This document shows positions 45,607 through 48,197 of a stretch of 48,197 nucleotides of DNA, in pieces. Location: the NCBI GenBank assembly GCA_031288795.1, contig JAITQS010000063.1, positions 1-48,197 on the forward strand. The letters are read 5' to 3'. Each line of letters begins with the position of its first letter. The first letter of the stretch is position 1. Both the position numbers and the translations under genes were made by a program. The notes beneath the pieces are model-generated. The model did not search any database. It saw nothing but the letters and a program-made list of their open reading frames with translations, and had not been told where the DNA came from. The stretch is from Holosporaceae bacterium. Lineage in GTDB: Bacteria; Pseudomonadota; Alphaproteobacteria; UBA3830.

Positions 45607-46756
45607 TGTGATTAGAAAAATTTTTATTATAGCAGGAGAGTCTTCCGGTGACTACCTGGCCGGCAAACTAATGGAAAGTATGCGCCGCATCTGCACGGAT
45701 CCCATCGAGTTTTTCGGAATTGGCGGTCCCTGCATGAAAAAAGCAGGTCTGAGGCAGCTGTTTTCCCTAGACGAATTATCGATAATTGGAATTTTTGAGG
45801 TGCTGGGAAAAATTCTTCACCTAAAGCGATTGATCGATAGAACCGTAGCCGCCGTTTTCGCATATAAGCCGGACATCGTCGTCACCGTAGATTCGTCTGG
45901 ATTCACCCATAGAGTCGCGAAAAAAATAAAAAAACAATCGCAGATGCCTTTGCCCATAATCCACTATGTGGCGCCTCCGGTTTGGGCCTGGAGAGGATGG
46001 CGGGCGAAATCTATGCACAAATTTATCGATAAATTGCTGGTGCTGTGGCCGTTTGAGCCTCCGTTGTTCCAGAAATATGGCCTTGATACGGTATTTGTGG
46101 GGCATCCGATCGCAGGAGATGTGGATTTTGAGAAACCAAGTGAGCAACAGCTGGAAAATTTTAAAAAATCCTATGGATTGTCTGGAGAAAATCGATCCAT
46201 TGTGCTGCTGCCGGGAAGTCGGCAATCTGAAGTGAGCAAACACTTGCCAATACTGGAAGAATTTGCAGATCTAATGAACGCCAACTATGGTCCCCTGGAG
46301 TTTATTATACCTACAACAGAATCAATGAAGGAAATCCTAGAACCTGCTGTCTCCCATTGGCGCTCCAAACCACTGGTGATTGCGGACAAAACTCTCAAAG
46401 TCCTGGCCTATTATGCGGCTGATCTGGCGGTGGCTGCTTCCGGAACCGTTACGCTGGAATTGGCGCGCACCGGCCTCCCCTCGATCATCATCTATAAGAC
46501 ATCGCTGATTACCTACGCCATCGTGAAATTCTTGATCCGCATAAAACATGTGGGTCTGATAAATATTCTGGCCCAACAGGACGTCGTGCCGGAATTGCTC
46601 CAGTGGGACTGCACCGGGAAAAATATTTTTCACCGGGCAATCTCAATTCTTGAAAATCCTCCCCAAATCGCCGAACAGAAAAAAAAATTCGCGGAGATCA
46701 TGGAACAAATATCGGCGCATCCAGACAAAGCCGCCATCGAGGTGCTAAAAACATGA
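45599..46756 (+). CDS. lpxB: Lipid-A-disaccharide synthase
   Basis: LpxB joins lipid X and UDP-2,3-diacylglucosamine into the disaccharide backbone of lipid A. The 385-residue GT-B-type glycosyltransferase shows IIAGESSGDYLAGKLMESM, FFGIGGPCMKKAG, YVAPPVWAWRGWRAKSMHKF, LLPGSRQSEVSKHLPIL and VAASGTVTLELARTGLP. It overlaps lpxI by 8 nt and the next gene by the ATGA arrangement. Confidence 0.97.
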   Translation: MSNVIRKIFIIAGESSGDYLAGKLMESMRRICTDPIEFFGIGGPCMKKAGLRQLFSLDELSIIGIFEVLGKILHLKRLIDRTVAAVFAYKPDIVVTVDSSGFTHRVAKKIKKQSQMPLPIIHYVAPPVWAWRGWRAKSMHKFIDKLLVLWPFEPPLFQKYGLDTVFVGHPIAGDVDFEKPSEQQLENFKKSYGLSGENRSIVLLPGSRQSEVSKHLPILEEFADLMNANYGPLEFIIPTTESMKEILEPAVSHWRSKPLVIADKTLKVLAYYAADLAVAASGTVTLELARTGLPSIIIYKTSLITYAIVKFLIRIKHVGLINILAQQDVVPELLQWDCTGKNIFHRAISILENPPQIAEQKKKFAEIMEQISAHPDKAAIEVLKT

Positions 46757-47481
46757 CGACTCCCTACGTGTGTTATCAATATGTTCATCCGACGGGCATT
46801 AGCTTGGGAGCACTACGGCTGATGGAAGAAACCAAATATTTGCAGAAAATCGCGCAAGAAATTTTTGATCCTGAAGATTTGGCCGTCTTCGAGACCTATA
46901 AGTTTCCCAAAAAACAACTCAGTCACATTCTAGGACGATTATCTTCCAAAATTGCTGCCCGAGAGTTTCTAAAAAATTTCTCACTGCGTGATATAAAAAT
47001 AGCGAATGCTCTTCAGGGGAATCCACTATTGTTAAATGGCAATTACGATCTAGCCATTGCTCATGCGGGAAATTTTGGGGTTTCCATCTGTCATTCGAGA
47101 AATATTATTGTTGGAGTCGATTTGGAGCTGGTGGATAATTTTTTGGACAGATCTCTGCTGGAGTTGGATTTTTTTACGTCCAATGGAGCCCTCTTCGAGG
47201 ATAATGAAAAAGGGAAATGTACTCTCTGGACAGCAATGGAAGCCGCATCCAAATACATGAAAATCGGCATAACGACGGATTTTTCCTTCTTCAACGTTCG
47301 GTCTTCGGAAAAAATCAGCGACGGATGCCTCCTGATTGAATTCATTCACATTCCTTCTTTGAAGGTTCTTTCTTTTGACTTAAAAAATGTTGTGATGTCC
47401 ATATGCGTGCACCGAAATTTTGATCTGGATTATCTGCTGACGTTAGCAAAAGAGGAAAATTTGAAAAAAATATGGAATTAG
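46753..47481 (+). CDS. 4'-phosphopantetheinyl transferase (Sfp-type)
   Basis: Such enzymes attach the phosphopantetheine arm of CoA to carrier proteins. The 242-residue protein has the family motifs in order: LGRLSSKIAAREFLKNFSL, NYDLAIAHAGNFGVSICHS, the metal-binding VGVDLE (Asp and Glu) and the WxxxEAxxK-type segment LWTAMEAASKYMKIG. Lys is replaced by Met in the usual KEA triplet, but the Glu and the second Lys remain. It overlaps lpxB by 4 nt, so it belongs to the lipid A transcript. The likely substrate is acyl carrier protein, feeding FabZ, LpxA and LpxD; this is inference. A 6-bp hairpin ATGCTT/AAGCAT (47483-47502) follows the stop. Confidence 0.85.
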   Translation: MTTPYVCYQYVHPTGISLGALRLMEETKYLQKIAQEIFDPEDLAVFETYKFPKKQLSHILGRLSSKIAAREFLKNFSLRDIKIANALQGNPLLLNGNYDLAIAHAGNFGVSICHSRNIIVGVDLELVDNFLDRSLLELDFFTSNGALFEDNEKGKCTLWTAMEAASKYMKIGITTDFSFFNVRSSEKISDGCLLIEFIHIPSLKVLSFDLKNVVMSICVHRNFDLDYLLTLAKEENLKKIWN

Positions 47482-47599
47482 AATGCTTTAAAAATCAAGC
47501 ATGAGATCGTCGCATAAATGTAGTATTTGAGTAATACAAAATTCAGAATTAAGGATTTAGTATTAATACATGAAGGCTTGCTCGAATTTTTCTCGTTCT

Positions 47600-47639
47600 T
47601 TGAGACCGTTCATGGATTTAAATACATGAATAGTCTCAA
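47600..47639. repeat. Short palindrome related to the element ends
   Basis: TTGAGACCGTTCATG (47600-47614) faces CATGAATAGTCTCAA (47625-47639) around a 10-nt loop. Inwards, both arms read GAGACyrTTCATG, sharing the GAGACyrTT start of the interspersed element with the same CG-versus-TA difference between arms. It lies between the convergent PPTase and tryptophanase-type genes and may serve as a two-way terminator; on the plus strand TTTT follows. Confidence 0.55.
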
Positions 47640-47681
47640 TTTTACAAAAATGTTCGAAAAATCCGAGCACAGGCTGCTACG

Positions 47682-48197
47682 TTATACACCGGACGGCATA
47701 TCTGCGATGAATTTGCCAGACAATCGACTTAGCCAATCATCAACGGCATGCAGTTCTCCGAAGAAAAATCGTAATGTCTCTGGTTCGTCTGTAAATTCCA
47801 AGCCTCCAATCAAATGTCTGTTTTTGTACAGCCATCCGATGCGATCGGCAACAAATTTCATATGGGAAAGTGTAAAAACTCTCTTGGGCACCGCTAGACG
47901 CACCAATTCCATGGAAGAAAAATGCTCTGAACCATCCGGATTCCGTTCTTCGGAAAGAGTACCTCTTTCCATGCCGCGTATACCTCCAACCAGATAGATA
48001 GCCGCCGCCAGCGCCCCAGCCGGATATTGCTCCTGTGGGATATGATCCACAAAGCGAGCGGCGTCAATGTGACACCCCAAACCTCCCAGCGGCGTAACTA
48101 TCGGAACGCCTTTTTCTGCCAAAGCATTTCCCAAAGCCTCCACAAACAATGGTGTCTGATTGATAACGTGAATGTCCAAGGTTTCCCGAATGCCAAC
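47682..48197 (-). CDS. Tryptophanase / tyrosine phenol-lyase, C-terminal part
   Basis: These PLP enzymes split tryptophan to indole, or tyrosine to phenol, with pyruvate and ammonia. Only the last 171 residues are in the window; the gene runs off the right edge. The frame continues upstream of a TTG at 48179 as VGIRET. Family matches are TPLGGLGCHIDAARFVDHIP, PQEQYPAGALAAAIYLVGG, GIRGMERGTLSEERNPDG and ELVRLAVPKRVFTLSHMKFV. The PLP lysine lies outside the window, so the two activities cannot be told apart here. It is convergent with the lipid A cluster. Confidence 0.88.
   Translation of the reverse strand, partial: VGIRETLDIHVINQTPLFVEALGNALAEKGVPIVTPLGGLGCHIDAARFVDHIPQEQYPAGALAAAIYLVGGIRGMERGTLSEERNPDGSEHFSSMELVRLAVPKRVFTLSHMKFVADRIGWLYKNRHLIGGLEFTDEPETLRFFFGELHAVDDWLSRLSGKFIADMPSGV

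Overview
The window looks like chromosome from a host-associated alphaproteobacterium, most likely in or near the Holosporales/Paracaedibacter-like endosymbionts. The order rpsB-tsf-pyrH-frr-uppS-cdsA-rseP-bamA-skp-lpxD-fabZ-lpxA-lpxI-lpxB, the use of LpxI rather than LpxH, and the ftsK-lolA pair are typical of Alphaproteobacteria. Moderate-to-low G+C, long AT-rich spacers, secreted ankyrin-repeat proteins and a secreted repeat-rich protein suggest life with a eukaryotic host. This placement is inference; there is no rRNA in the window.

Layout. 1-2.1 kb: edge fragment of a possible secreted protein and a secreted ankyrin-repeat protein (minus). 2.3-4.1 kb: plsY-dprA (minus). 4.15-4.9 kb: gene-poor spacer with a near-perfect sigma70 promoter and a likely small RNA. 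4.9-5.8 kb: exported low-complexity protein with its own promoter and terminator. 5.9-7.6 kb: rnd-tsaB. 7.8-10.2 kb (plus): tRNA-Leu, trpS, HU gene, outer-membrane beta-barrel. 10.4-13.9 kb: zinc-ribbon membrane protein, ftsK, lolA. 14.2-16.2 kb: nrdD, converging on the efflux-pump genes (MFP-RND) followed by fhs (16.3-22.2 kb, minus). 22.2-24.1 kb: tRNA-Pro, double cold-shock protein, Flp pilin. 24.3-25.7 kb: trkH. 25.9-30.4 kb (minus): metK-truB-rpsO-pnp. 30.5-33.3 kb: exported protein with an HExxH motif and ankyrin repeats. 33.8-47.5 kb (plus): one long translation/envelope cluster from rpsB to a phosphopantetheinyl transferase gene. 47.7 kb-end: 3' part of a tryptophanase/tyrosine phenol-lyase gene (minus).

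How the genes work together. The 33.8-47.5 kb cluster couples translation factors, undecaprenyl and CDP-diacylglycerol synthesis, outer-membrane assembly (RseP, BamA, Skp-like) and the first half of lipid A synthesis; FabZ and the terminal PPTase tie it to acyl-carrier-protein chemistry. NrdD, Fhs and a tryptophanase-type lyase suggest oxygen-poor, formate-linked metabolism. The two ankyrin proteins and the repeat protein are the most likely host-interaction genes.

Most notable signals. (1) A family of short interspersed elements (about 120-140 bp, ends GAGACyrTTGCCTAATG) lies mostly just behind stop codons at 10.2, 16.2, 22.4 and 25.7 kb, with diverged or partial relatives at 4.65 and 47.6 kb and an end-like fragment inside lpxI. 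(2) NrdD retains its active-site and zinc cysteines but stops before the glycyl-radical segment, exactly where one of these elements begins. (3) A consensus-like promoter at 4376-4403 with no downstream plus-strand gene implies an undescribed small RNA. (4) A secreted HELTH plus ankyrin protein is a candidate effector metalloprotease.
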